The notes under the pieces were generated by a model, which was given only the letters and a program-made list of their open reading frames with translations, made no database searches and was not told the origin of the DNA. The translations under genes and the position numbers were made by a program. A stretch of DNA of 64,000 nt from Heterotrichella gracilis. Its lineage: Eukaryota > Sar > Xanthophyceae > Tribonematales > Xanthonemataceae. This document shows positions 32,983 through 61,090 of this stretch, piece after piece (position 1 is the first letter of the stretch; the number at the start of each line of letters is the position of its first letter). The DNA is taken from the NCBI GenBank assembly GCA_032358255.1, contig JAULBX010000781.1, positions 94,799 through 158,798 on the forward strand, written 5' to 3'.

Positions 32983-34452
32983 TTACAAGTCTCCAAAATC
33001 CATGCTCATATCATCAAACGTTTCCAGCAGCTTTTCAATTTCGTCTTCATCCTCAAACTCTTCAAACTGCCTAAATTCGCTGCTGACTGTGCGCGCATCC
33101 TGGAGAAAGGCTCTAATGGCTGCCTCGTCCTGAGACCCTGTGGGAGGGTCTGGCAGCATGGTGTTGAAATGCAGCGCCTCCTCGGGAAGGCCTTCTAGGA
33201 ACCACGGGTGCTGCATAATCTCCCGCAGGCTGATTCGCTGCGCAGGGTTGACCTCAAAAATGTTCATGAAAAGGTCCTGGCAGGCTCCAGAAATGTTGAC
33301 ACCTGGCGGGAAGACATACTCGGCGCGAGTGATCCTGTCAATGATCCTCTGTCGTCGCTCCACCAGGCCAAGCCTCTCGTCGCTGAGGCGCTCAAAAGGG
33401 TAGCGGGCAAAGAGCATTGCGTACAGTGCCACTCCACTTGACCAGACATCTGCCTTCTGCCCATCATACTGGCGGCTCTTACTGGTGATGACCTGTGCAC
33501 AAACCGCTTGGTGAAATTTTGGTCTGCCTGTGACATGCCAGGGCATGCACAAGGTGCTGCGGCATTCATGGACATGCAGGAGCTGTGCGCTGTACCTCGG
33601 GTGCTGCGTATGCAAACGTCCCCACTTGTGACTTGCATGCTGAGCTCATGTTCTGGTTTTTGGAGTAGCCAAAGTCTGCAATCTTGAGGAGAGGAGCCTG
33701 GTGATTATCCAGCAAAATGTTCTCCAGCTTGATGTCCCTGCTGGCTATCCCCCGTTTGTGGCAGTAGTCCAAACCAAGGATGAGCTGCACGCACAGGAAC
33801 ACTTCAGCAAGTATTGTAGCAACCCCGATAATTTTTGGCCACGCAAGTCTAGCCAGCACATTCTCTTAACTTTCCTTATGAGGTGCAGCATGATATGCGG
33901 TGGGATAATTTGCCAGATATCAGGTCAGGGGTAAAGCATTGTTACTGTAGTCCAGGCAGTCAATACCTGCTGGAAGAAGTATCTGGCCTCATCTTCTGAC
34001 AGCCCCTGCCGCTTGATGACATATTCGTACATGTTCCCGTTGGGTGCTGCAAGCACAGGAACCTGTCAGCAACGTTTTGTACAACAGCCATGCCCAATGA
34101 ACTCGAGGCTCTGCCAGCTCTGTTTGGGCCAAACGCAACCAACTGTATGCTTCTTACCATATTCTATGACGATGGCGAGATGCGTCGCTGTCAGGAAGAC
34201 TTCTCTGAACTGGATGACGTGTGGGTGCCACAGCAGCCTGTGGTTGAGTATCTCCCGCTCTACATACTTGGTGATCTTCACTCCTCTCTCTATCAGCTTG
34301 ACTGCAACGAGCTCTTGCGTCTCGGTATTAAGAGCTAGGTAGACTGAGGAGAAGGCCCCACTGCCCAGCTTTGACTGCTTCAAGTACTTGCCGTGTGCAT
34401 CAAACGGTTCATACACTTCCTGCTGCACAGTTGCTGTGGACGTGCTGTCCAT
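32983..34452 (-). CDS. SnRK2-like Ser/Thr protein kinase 2 (SRD instead of HRD)
   Basis: Four minus-strand exons (34452-34158, 34046-33967, 33784-33596, 33492-32983) join in phases 1, 0 and 0 and give 357 residues from [12 protein letters not shown]. Landmarks: [10 protein letters not shown] in [19 protein letters not shown] with Ser140 in the HRD position, [22 protein letters not shown], and an acidic tail ([15 protein letters not shown]). Introns after FFQQ and after AAPE fall at the same codons as in kinase 1, so the two are paralogues from an inverted duplication; kinase 2 lacks four of kinase 1's introns and has one of its own. It is divergent from the HhH-GPD gene on its right. Function as for kinase 1. 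Confidence 0.9.
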
Positions 34453-35142
34453 GTTTGAAAGTGTCCCAGTATTTGTCAGCAAATGGTGACTGAACCAGGG
34501 ATGAGGTAGCCTTCCCTGTTCCTACTTACATGCCATGCTAGTGAAATCAAGTGCTTGGATAGCTATCTTCTACGGCCACACCTCGACAAGAGATTGCGGA
34601 CAAGCAAAGTACAGCTGGCCTGGCCATCACGACGATGTGAGCGTTATCTGATATCTAACAACAATATATCCCTTTGGCAGCAAGGGACGCAGCGCAAGTC
34701 TGTTACGGTTGTGAAAAGCGGGCGTTGTTGTACCCGCTCTGGGCTTTCCAGTAGAAGGTGATGCCAAGTACCCTCACTAAACTGCAACTGCTCCGCGGCT
34801 CCACACCAAATATCAGGGAACCGAGAACCTGTTAAGTGCAGGCTGCACTGTGCAGTGAACTAAGAAAGTTTGCGTGCTCCTCTCTCCTGTTTTGTGTATT
34901 GAGCACGCACTGAGCAGGCACCGAGGTTTCCGCAAAGTGGGTTTAAAGTTCGTATGCATGCATAACGAGTGCTGGCTATGCATGCGTTTTCTTGCATGCA
35001 TAATCGCAAACAGACCCAGTAGCCCATATTTATCCACAACTACACCGGCTTGCTTCTAAATTCAAACCTAAAGAAAAGGCAACCATTTCTCAAGCAATTT
35101 TCCTGCAAGCACACAAGTGGCAAGGAGTGGTCGTCAATTGCC
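34453..35142. promoter_or_regulatory. Shared upstream region of kinase 2 (-) and the HhH-GPD gene (+)
   Basis: Head-to-head intergenic region of 690 bp. TGCATGC-type palindromes occur near 34954-34963, 34979-34986 and 34993-35002, and a sequence gcatgcataa recurs. Promoter function is inferred from position. Confidence 0.4.
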
Positions 35143-37530
35143 ATGGCTTTGCCTAAACAGACTTTTGGATTGGATACCTATAAAGGTCCTTTTCCAACGT
35201 TTGAAAGGCCTGACGCTCACGAGTGCCAGGTAATTACGTGCCTCTGCTTCGCTGTGAGATGGCTTGACATGTCAGTGCACTTGCATGCAAACGTGCAAGT
35301 TACCCTATGACAGTTCTAGGGGTGGCCGTGCACAGTAAAGCGACTGAACTCCTTGCCAACAGCTTTGAAGCACAAACTTGGGCCTTGCATGGGTGTGTTT
35401 GTGGGTGTGGGCAAGGACGTGGGCGTGTGGGTGGGTGCGGGTGCAGGTGTGGGTGCCAGTGCGAGTGCAGGGCGGGTTTGGGTGCTTCTGCTTGCTACCA
35501 ACTTTTCACTCACACTAGTTGAACACCCGTACAGGCTGCAAGGAATGGTCTGGCTCGTGTGCATGGCGAGCCGCTGAGGAAACAGCTCGGAGACTCCAAG
35601 TTCAATGAAGAAGAAGCAGGCACCCCACACACTGTGCTGGACTCACTGGTCCGAACAATCCTATCTCAGAATACAACGGATCGAACCTCCCAACGGGCGT
35701 TCGCATCCCTGAAAGCCCACTTCCCCACTTGGGAGGAAGTGCTAGCTGCACCAACAGGTGACACTGGTGATGTTTTTCGTTTTGAAGTCACAGCCTCCAC
35801 AGCCATCTGATATCGTAGCACCGACACCATCCACCTACCCATTTTGCAGATGCGCTGGCGGACGCAATCAGAGTCGGCGGGTTGGCGGAAATCAAGGCAA
35901 ACAGAATCCAGACCATACTGCAGACGGTCAAAGCTGAGCAGGGCAGCTGCAGCCTGGAGCACCTCCGGTCCCTGTCCACCGACCAGGTCAAGGCAGAGTT
36001 GGGCAGATTCAAGGGGGTGGGGCCCAAGACCATGGCGTGCGTGCTCATGTTCTGCTTAGAGGTATGACACATGGCGACGGGCCAGCAGCAAACCCTAAAT
36101 CGCAAACCCTAAGCAGTGGCACAACAGACTTGCTTGGTGTCGTGTATGCAAAGCTGGCTGCTAATCTGCTGCATGGGGGAAATGCATGTGCAAACGTGGC
36201 TCCATTAAAATGCCCCCACAATGGCCGCATGATCAGGCGCCAGGCTCTCTATCAACCCTCAACATTGCGCTGTGCAGCCTGTGTGCAGGCGTGGCAAGGC
36301 AGACCCCTGCATTGGCTTACCACCCTGTTCCCTCCCAGTTTCAGCCCATTGCGCCAGCGCCACCTCCTGTATTTGCCCGCCCCTGCCATCCTCCTTTGCA
36401 ACAAGCCGTCCTCTTTTTTACAAACAAGCTAAATGTTGGTATTTGTGTGTCTTGAAGCATAAGGAGTTCCCTGTGGACACCCATGTGTGGCGTATCAGCA
36501 AGAAGCTGGGGTGGGTGCCTGCTTCAGCCAGTCGGGAGGGCGCGTATGAGCACCTAAACTGCAGGGTGCCGGATGACATCAAGTACGGTTGGACGGGTTT
36601 GGCTCCTGGTCTGCTTGATTGCAGTCTTTGTTAAATGTTGTTTGGAGATTAATTTTGTAATTAATTGTAGTTATTCCACAATTTAACAAACGGATCGCTA
36701 ATGTCTAGTCTGAGTACTGCAAACCCCTGCTGCCTGGTGCTTGGTAAATTGCATCTGTGTGCATGTGGCGCATGCCCTGATCCCATCAACCCTCCTCACT
36801 GAGGCAACTTAGGACGTGGGCTCGCATGCCAACTGTTGGATGCAGCTCAATCCTCTTTTGGTTTTCGTAGTTTGCTGTAGCTTACTTTTCCCTGTAGTTC
36901 CTGCCAGTTTAGCCATCCTCCACGCACACCGCTGAACCTGGCATGCCTGTTCTGCATGGCCGCTCAACCACAGATTTTTGCTGCAGGCACGATCTGCATG
37001 TGCTGTTGGTGGAGCATGGCAAGTGCTGCCGGCGGTGCTCGACCAACGGCAGGCTGCAAAAGGCTGAGGTGACAGACTGCCCTTTTGCGGGGCTGGCATG
37101 GCAGACAGCGGTCAAGGCGGAAGCAGCTGCGGCAGCATTGGAGGACAGCGAATCTCCCTCGCCATTGGCCGACACATTCCAAGAGGCAAAGAAGTTGGGT
37201 GCTCAGGTTGCAACTCCTGAAATCAAAGAGGAGCCGACGACCCGCTCGCCCCCCGGCATGCACCTGTTGCCACGCACCGGCAGCATCATGGTAGCTTCAT
37301 TTGAGGCCAAGATTGACCCCAGCCTAGTGGTGCTCAAACCCGAAGAGCATGGTCAGCTTGCGGGCACTGGCCCTGTCCCTTCCACCTTGACAGGTGGGGT
37401 GCCGGCTGTGAAGGTTGAGGAGCTTGGCAGCGTGGTCAGTGCTGGTGTGGCCCCAAGGAGGACAGGCAGGCATTCGAGTGTGCAGGCTGCAAGCGCTGGT
37501 GCGGTGCAACACAAGAGGCGCAAGCTATGA
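35143..37530 (+). CDS. Endonuclease-III-like HhH-GPD DNA glycosylase
   Basis: Five exons (35143-35229, 35535-35757, 35850-36061, 36458-36582, 36987-37530) close in phase and give 396 residues. The order is VLDSLVRTILSQNTTD (GPD helix), LGRFKGVGPKTMACVL (helix-hairpin-helix with K163, the lyase nucleophile position of Nth), then FPVDTHVWRI with the catalytic Asp D181. These mark a bifunctional glycosylase/AP lyase. From memory it is close to the plant HhH-GPD protein of the At3g47830 type. The C-terminal cysteines C229, C230, C233 and C247 do not follow the usual C-x6-C-x2-C-x5-C iron-sulfur spacing. The last ~140 residues are low-complexity with two KxEE-type sites (VKVEE, EIKEEP) and end with KRRKL, a possible nuclear signal. 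Confidence 0.88.
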
Positions 37531-38109
37531 CGTGTGGACCATTGGAGATTATCTGTCAATAGCACAGGCCATTTTTTGTCCAGCAAGGTTTCTGCTGAGG
37601 TTTTCAAGTCCGCAGGATTGATGCTGCCACGGCAGTCCCCCAAGCTGTGCACATCATTGCAATTGCTAGCAATAGTTTATCATTGATTCAACTTCATATT
37701 CAACGCACACCCACTTGGATATTAGATACTGCGATGGACAACATTGACAATAATTGCTATTGTTACAAGGTGATCGTTGACAATGCAATCATGGATCGAT
37801 GGTTGATGTGGATGACAAATTCTGGACGCATACACATCAGCCTATGGCTATTACGGTAGGCTAGATCACAGAAAAAAACTTCTACCTGGCCCACACGCAA
37901 TAAAAATTCAATAAATAATGACGTTATAAGTGCGATCAGGACTGCTTGAACTCAGCAATTGTGTGCACAACCATTCCCCACCTCACAAGAAAAAAAGTAT
38001 CTTGCACGACACAACCAGCCCAGCATTTGTTGGGTTGGACCAGCATTTGTTGGGTTGGACCCTGGTTGGACACAAAGTTGATGCATCAATGCATGCAGGT
38101 TTAGGGTTT
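37531..38109. repeat. Intergenic region with a 20-bp perfect tandem repeat at 38021-38060
   Basis: The 579 bp after the HhH-GPD gene carry two exact adjacent copies of a 20-bp unit (38021-38040 and 38041-38060, core catttgttgggttgg), a TGCATGC near 38090 and a TTTAGGGTTTT run at 38100-38110. The rest is 3' UTR and AT-rich spacer with no gene. Confidence 0.6.
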
Positions 38110-38262
38110 TCAGAAAGCCCTCGCTCGACTCGAGTCCCACCCCACCAACTGTGAAGTTGTAGGCTGGGGGTCTCTCTCGCTTCTTGAACTTGATGTACTT
38201 GCTTCGCGCTGCGTCGAAATGTGGGTCGTAGTCACCCAGCGACTTTGAGCAACCTGCAGGAC
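38110..38262 (-). CDS. Exon-like coding segment of unknown gene
   Basis: On the minus strand, after a good acceptor (cctgcag), the frame reads CSKSLGDYDPHFDAARSKYI and continues with FKKRERPPAYNF. The composition is strongly protein-like and unlike random translation, but I cannot find upstream exons, a start or a family. It could be the last exon of a small minus-strand gene overlapping the unrecognised gene on the plus strand, or the remnant of one. Confidence 0.3.
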   Translation of the reverse strand, partial: VLQVAQSRWVTTTHISTQREASTSSSRSERDPQPTTSQLVGWDSSRARAF

Positions 38263-38612
38263 AAAGTCCCAGGGACTTTGCAGTTGCATGCATGCATGTG
38301 ACTATGCATATGCAGGTATGCCTGTGCAAATGTAGGCCTGTGCGGATGCCAACTTTCACGCACCACCCTGTTGTATCTCTGCGACACTCACTGCAGCATG
38401 CACCCAATTGTTAGCTGCTATCTTGTTTGGACTTTGAGACTCCCACAGCCACAAACTGGTCAAGAGCCGTGGGAGTGTATGCATGTAGTCCAAGGACCCA
38501 AAACAAGGAGTGCGAGTCCTACAAAAGACTGCTGTGCGGGGCTTCACTACCCTACGTTCCCTTTTGTGAGCCTTCATCGCCCTGCACCGTCTGATATGGC
38601 GGGCGTGTGCAG

Positions 38613-41600
38613 GAGCCTCTGCACGGGCTTCCAAGTTCAGACCCACAGGTGTGCTTTGAGAACCAGCCCACAAGGATGGAATGTGCACAAAACTATAGGG
38701 CCTTCTCGGAAAAATTCCTCGCTGTAAGCTGTGCCCAGCTGGGCTGTGTGTTAACGTCACGCTTTTATGCAGGAGCCAGGAGAGCTGGAAGACCACTGGC
38801 AAGGTATCAACAGCTGTGGGCGTCAAGGTGCGTTGCCTGGCCTGTGGCTTATTATTGTGGCCGCTTGGGGTTCCACACAGTGCAGCGGTAGTGTGGGCAG
38901 CTGAAACCCTGAGTCCTGAATATGGGAGGGTGGCACCACCACTTTCCAGTAGTTCTCTGTCCCAAGCCCACACATCAAGAAGGGCAAAACCACCCCAGCT
39001 GCTCACCTACTGCGCGTTCGTTCACTGCAGAACGCTCCCTTTGCCAGTTCTATGCGCTGCGCAACTTCTCCGGCCAGCAGCAGTGTCAGGTGCCAGCTCA
39101 CCTGTTCAGCCCTTGGTGCCGTCCAGCAAGGGCTTGCGGAGAAGCCCAGTGACTCTTCATCTTTGCAGCCTTGTGTGAGTGTTCTTCTCGTTCCAACTTC
39201 TGTTATGAGCTGCTTAAGCTACCTGGAACAAGCCTGGGTTGATGTCTGACTACAAACCCAGGGGCAAAATTAACCCTGTCCAACCGTAACCTAAGAAAGA
39301 GTATTTTCTCCTGCTTGGCAAAACTCAGGGAAGGGTGACTTCGAGTATCCATTCTAAGTCTGAGTTTCTTTGTCGGAAAAACCTTAATATTCTAATATCT
39401 TGGCTGGCTTTGCATGCAGTGGTCAGCTCCTCTGTTGAAGGTGGTCTCTGCTCATATAGAGGATGATGAGGCGCATGTGGCGGTTTTGGAAGGTCGCCTG
39501 CGCAGAGTAAGGGACAATTGTGCCAAGGCGCTTGCTGATGGCGACAAGAAGCTGGCGAGGTTCTGGCAAACACGGGTTGATCACAGCGAAAAATCCTTGA
39601 AGGCCGTGGTGGAAAGGGTGGAGGCGGAGCGTGCAGGTACTTCTTCTTTGTTGCTTGGGTGCATAGGTATCAAAGCCTACTGCTGGCTGTGCAGAAGCAG
39701 TTCACTGTATTATTTAAATTCAAGGGCTGATTTGGACCACTAGGAAGGGTACTGCTGCTCTCTGGACCAGCCCCATCTGCACATGGCGCCTTAATAATTG
39801 ATTGATTATGACTTTTAAGTGTTTTGAACTTATTCTCGTAATCAAACTACTGCATTCTTTACTATCTGTAGTATTTAAACTATAATAAATGACATTTAAT
39901 GCATATTATATGAGCATATGCACAGGCAGCATATGCACAGGAACATGTGGCCAGGTTGCAGCATTGTACATCTTAGTGTGTGCAAACGAAGGTTTAGACT
40001 ACATGTGAGATGTCTTGATACAGCAAATTTGCCAAAGGCATCCACAACTTAAATAAACCTAGTGCATTAAACTAATTTATTTATTTATTGTGGATAACGC
40101 TTTATATCGTACGTTAAAGAACTTGCGCCCCACTTTCGGTATCCCAGTGGACGCGCCCGTGGCGTGCTGTCCCTCGGCTCACGTGCACCCTGCACACTGT
40201 CAGTCGCCGTCTCCGCTGCATGCAAGTGCTTTTGAAACACGTGCATGTGGGCACCACCGTCTTTGCAACTTGCCTCTTTGCAGTATGATTTGCCAGCCAT
40301 TGAGATGTGTCTGCTTGGAGGTGTAAATCCCAGCCAGCGGGAGTCGTGGTTGCTCCACTTTTTTGCCAGTGCCTGCAAGATCCATGTGCGCGGTGCACGA
40401 GAGTGTGGATGCATTTCAGTGTACAGGAAAGTAAGCAAGTGACTCAGTGCTTTCCTGTGTATATTGCAGTTGCATCAGTGGCAAGTGGGCCTCAGCTGGG
40501 GAGGGATGCAGGTTTCCTGCCATGCCCTTCTGCTGACATCAACTCTAAGCTTGCAAAGTTGGAGTGGGTGCGCAACGAGGGTGCAGGTTACTTGAAGCTT
40601 CTGGGGCATTCGCTCGGCTTTCACCTGGGCCAATTAATCAGGGCTGGCAGCTATGGTCAAGGGCTTGGTCAGACCCTCAAGGTGAGCTGTGGCTAGCTGT
40701 GATTACTGGATCCAGGCTCTGTCGTTGTAGCACTACGTCAGCCCTGTCAAACTGCGTACTTGACAAGTGACGCTGTCAACACGGTGTGGGTGTTCAGCAG
40801 GCACCTAGAGGGTGCCCGAAAGAAACTATTGACGCTCGTTTGCATCCATGGTGCAAGGTGTATCTGTATTTGCCTGGTTTACAACAAGGCACAGGTGTAA
40901 AAAGACCATTGTCACATGGAAATTAGGCACTATAGAGGATTTGTGTTTACAGCCCTAGCTGTTGCACTACTATGCTTTACAGACAGCGACTGCCTGACCG
41001 TGATGTACTCCTGTGTCACCTTGCTGATCCTGCTCATGCGCTTCACTGGCGAATGCACTAGCATACGTATGGGTCATTCAAGGAAGCAGGCATGCCATGT
41101 CAATCCAATTACAGCCTCGATGGTGGTTGACCTGAAGCAAAATCCCCTGATTTGATAGCACCTGATTTACTTTAACTGCCAGGAAGTGCATGGGTGCCAA
41201 TCTGCTTTTCCCAAGTTGCTTTTCCTAAATGGACGTCTGTGCTGTGCAGAGGATGGGGGCTCAGGCAGTTGACATTGGCGCCACAGAGTGCCCTGGGAAG
41301 GGCTGGTGGGAGGCGGACTGGTCGCAGGCCATCCTAAGCCACCCATGCTTCCAGACTGAGTACCCCTGTGCAGCTGGCGATGGCAGATGAGGGCAAGTCA
41401 ACAGAGTTCCCGGTGGCGCAGCTGCACATCTGCATCTGGTGGATCAGCCGCAATATAGGGATGGGGGATGACCTTGGTCCCTTGCTTGAGAAATACCCCT
41501 TTGCGCCCCTCCTTGCCATGAAGGATTTGGTGCTGAACATCTTTGAGGAGGTGCCTGTCCTCGCTCAGCCGTGCATCCCCAAGCCAGCACAGAAGAGATC

Positions 41601-41724
41601 CCCTGCCAGGCGCGCGCGTCGCACCAGAGGTCGCACCAGTGGGGTAGCAGGCAACAGGGGCTCCCAGAAGGCACAACCTGGGTCCAAGCCTGGGACCACT
41701 GAACGCCTCAACTCGGAGGGGTGA
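38613..41724 (+). CDS. Unrecognised protein with coiled-coil segment (model incomplete)
   Basis: A chain of exons with good splice sites: 38613-38723, 38773-38803, 39031-39089, 39420-39636, an uncertain microexon near 39927-39955, 40284-40430, ~40496-40681, 41250-~41370, ~41371-41724. Recognisable stretches: MECAQNYRAFSEKF, ERSLCQFYALRNFSGQQQCQ, a charged helical region (DKKLARFWQTRVDHSEKSL), YDLPAIEMCLLGG, AGYLKLLGHSLGFHLGQLI, GKGWWEADWSQAIL, HICIWWISRNIG, and a basic end (KRSPARRARRTRGRTSG) that could be a nuclear signal. I do not recognise the family. The N-terminus is unknown: the first exon may start upstream or at the Met at 38676. Between 41250 and 41400 the frame changes without a convincing intron, so either a small intron is missed, the assembly has an indel, or the gene is damaged. 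Confidence 0.5.
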
Positions 41725-42026
41725 ATGTTTGAGCCAAAGCCCAGGAGCACCAGCCGGCAGGCAGCACTCAGCCTTAGTCCAATGCAGCGGGAGCAGCTGG
41801 AAGGGTGGTGCTGTCCCTGGCGGTAATTGCAGCTGCCGCATGCTGGGCTAGCGGGGCTGCTATTGCTGGCATTTGCCCCGGGGTTGCGCCTGGCGATGGG
41901 CACGGCTTTTATGCAGCCGTGGGATGTTGCTGCAAACTTACATTCAAGCTGCTGGCCCGCAGCGCTGTGGCGTGCATGGGCCAAGCAGCAAAGCAGTGAT
42001 GGCGAGTCATGAGCAACCAGCTGTGG

Positions 42027-42148
42027 TGTAGCAGAAATTGCTAGAATTCGTGAACACTAACGACAGTAAGCGTTCAGAGCCAGACTTAGCGCAACCTCTC
42101 CAAGCTTACTGTCGTTAGTGTTCACGTATTCTAGCAATTTCTGCTACA
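42027..42148. repeat. MITE-like fold-back element, 45-bp arms
   Basis: Arms 42027-42071 and 42104-42148 are inverted copies with a single mismatch over 45 bp, around a 32-nt loop. The termini are tgtagcagaaattgctag and its complement. No target-site duplication is clear. The loop and right arm recur at 42479-42554 next to the gap. Confidence 0.85.
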
Positions 42149-42731
42149 GGTGGCGTGTTGCCCAAGTTAGTGAGGGCTGGAAATGTGGGTCAGCTTGACT
42201 CGATTGCGCAGTGGCAAGGGGGATGAATGTGCACGGGAGGGTTGGGACGAGTGGCAGTCAGCCTTTTGAGATATCTTTTGCTACATGATTTCGGTGTATC
42301 GAGGTGGGGCGTGGGGTTCTAGATGTTGGTTCCTTACAGGGCCGGTGTGTCATGTGTTTGGCACAGAGGTGTTGCAATGTTCACGTGCAACAGGAACAGA
42401 ATAATGATGCTTTTTTTGTAGTTGTGAAAAATATCTCTTATGTTGCTTGGGTCAAGTCCATGGTCCATGACCCTAAATCAGAGCCAGACTTAGCGCAACC
42501 TCTCCAAGCTTACTGTCGTTAGTGTTCACGTATTCTAGCAATTTCTGCTACAGGNNNNNNNNNNNNNNNNNNNNNNNNNNNNNNNNNNNNNNNNNNNNNN
42601 NNNNNNNNNNNNNNNNNNNNNNNNNNNNNNNNNNNNNNNNNNNNNNNNNNNNNNAATGATGCTTTTTTTGTAGTTGTGAAAAATATCTCTTATGTTGCTT
42701 GGGTCAAGTCCATGGTCCATGACCCTAAATC
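42075..42731. repeat. Direct repeat spanning the assembly gap
   Basis: Segment 42075-42150 (loop and right arm of the fold-back element) recurs at 42479-42554, 404 bp later, ending at the gap. Segment 42403-42478 recurs at 42655-42730 just after the gap. Together these fit two copies of a 404-bp unit with part of the second copy hidden in the gap. Confidence 0.8.
42555..42654. other. Assembly gap (100 N)
   Basis: Exactly 100 unknown bases, a usual placeholder length. Flanking repeats show that the gap lies in a tandem duplication. Confidence 0.99.
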
Positions 42732-43249
42732 CTAAACCCTAAAACAGTATACTGGTATGACCTAGTGGGTGAAAGTGTTAATTCATGTGGAGGTTTGCCT
42801 ATATCGTGGTCTAGTAGACGGTACTGAACACTGCGGCCTGTGCTATGAGTAGTATCTTGCATCTAGCTTTAGTGCTGCATTGCTCGCTTCAAGCTTGTAG
42901 ATTTTGTCAAATGTACTGCATAACATGTGCTGCTTCCGGATCCGCTGGAAGGTTGATGAACATCGGTAGATTTGATGGTGGCAGACTGAGTGATTATTGA
43001 AACAATTCCATGTGAAAAGTCGTGATATGGCCAATGACAAAACAAGATATAAAGCAGGCGACGGGTACATAACAGAATAAGCAGGTTAAAACTATGAAAA
43101 AGCGAACGAATTACGCCATTGTGCACGATCAAGACCCACACATTAGGACAACGAACACAACACTGTGCGGGGCACACACCATACCCACCTCATAGAAAGT
43201 TTAACAAAGAAAAAAAGAATGGGAAAAACACACAAATGTAGGTGGCACC

Positions 43250-60183
<16,934 letters not shown>

Positions 60184-61090
60184 CTTGTCCAATTGACCTA
60201 TTGCACAACAAGGTTCAGCCAAGTGGCATTCACACTTGAAGTGTAGATCAGCTGATGGTCAACTTCCTGGGAAGTACCTGTTCATTAGCTTCAGCCACTT
60301 TGTTTGCTGCTTTTACTTGAAACCCAGTCTGCAATGGTCAGCCAGGACGATCGCACCATAAGACTGGCTGGAACACATGAGCGTGGCATTGGCATACTCA
60401 ATAGAAGCTTGGCCATCGCACCGCGACGCATACAGCGGCTTTCCTAGCGTACTAGCACACAGTAAAATCTACACAAGTGGAGGAGTCCAGCACAACAACT
60501 TTTGCCGTGCCTCAACAACAACGGTTGGAACGATGCGCACATGCATGCATATATGCATGCACCGACAAAATGCGCCGACAGCAGACTCTGCGTTACGAGG
60601 GCGAAGGCGGACACAAGGCGCTCCACAAGCAGAATGCTTACCACTTGGCAAAATTTCCCAATTAACTACTGGCAGGCACAACCTTGTCTTGGTAATAATA
60701 TGCACTGTTACGTCACACGGTCCCCTTGATATGAACAGCACCCTACCCACCCCACCCACCCGCCCACACAGAATAAAGCGGACGTTGTGAAGCCTTGTCA
60801 CACAGTAGTTGCATGGTGCTAGAAGCTGGTGTATATTTGCTACCTCTCCTCCCTTTTTGTTGAAGTTTAACCCTGTGCTTGCGCCTTGGGATTCTCGAGT
60901 GAAGTTCATCTGAAGCGAGCCTTTCAATTCACACAGCAACGAACATCGCACGGACGTGGGCGGCCGCGCAAAACTATTCCAACCCAACTTTTGGACAGCA
61001 TATCTGTTTTGCGACGTTCTAGGCGACAGGAGGTTGGCTGCCGAAACCGATTTTGAGCCAGCGCTTGTCAGAATAGGGCATCCCGCGACC
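60184..61090. promoter_or_regulatory. Shared upstream region of SMG1 (-) and the TspO-like gene (+)
   Basis: Head-to-head intergenic region of 907 bp. It contains a perfect 20-bp palindrome at 60542-60561 (TGCATGCA, then TATA, then TGCATGCA) about 360 bp upstream of SMG1 and 530 bp upstream of the other gene. Open frames here on the minus strand have no protein character. Promoter function is inferred. Confidence 0.45.

Larger units (their letters stand above)
41725..43249. other. Repeat-bearing intergenic region with assembly gap
   Basis: This lies between the unrecognised gene (+) and the 3' end of SMG1 (-). It contains a fold-back element (42027-42148), a direct repeat, and a run of 100 N at 42555-42654. 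The part 42760-43249 is AT-rich and is probably SMG1 3' UTR and flank. No gene is seen. Confidence 0.6.

Noticed and set aside
38356-39006. 216-codon minus-strand open frame.
   Set aside because: It overlaps better-supported plus-strand exons (38613-38803) and has no recognisable motif.
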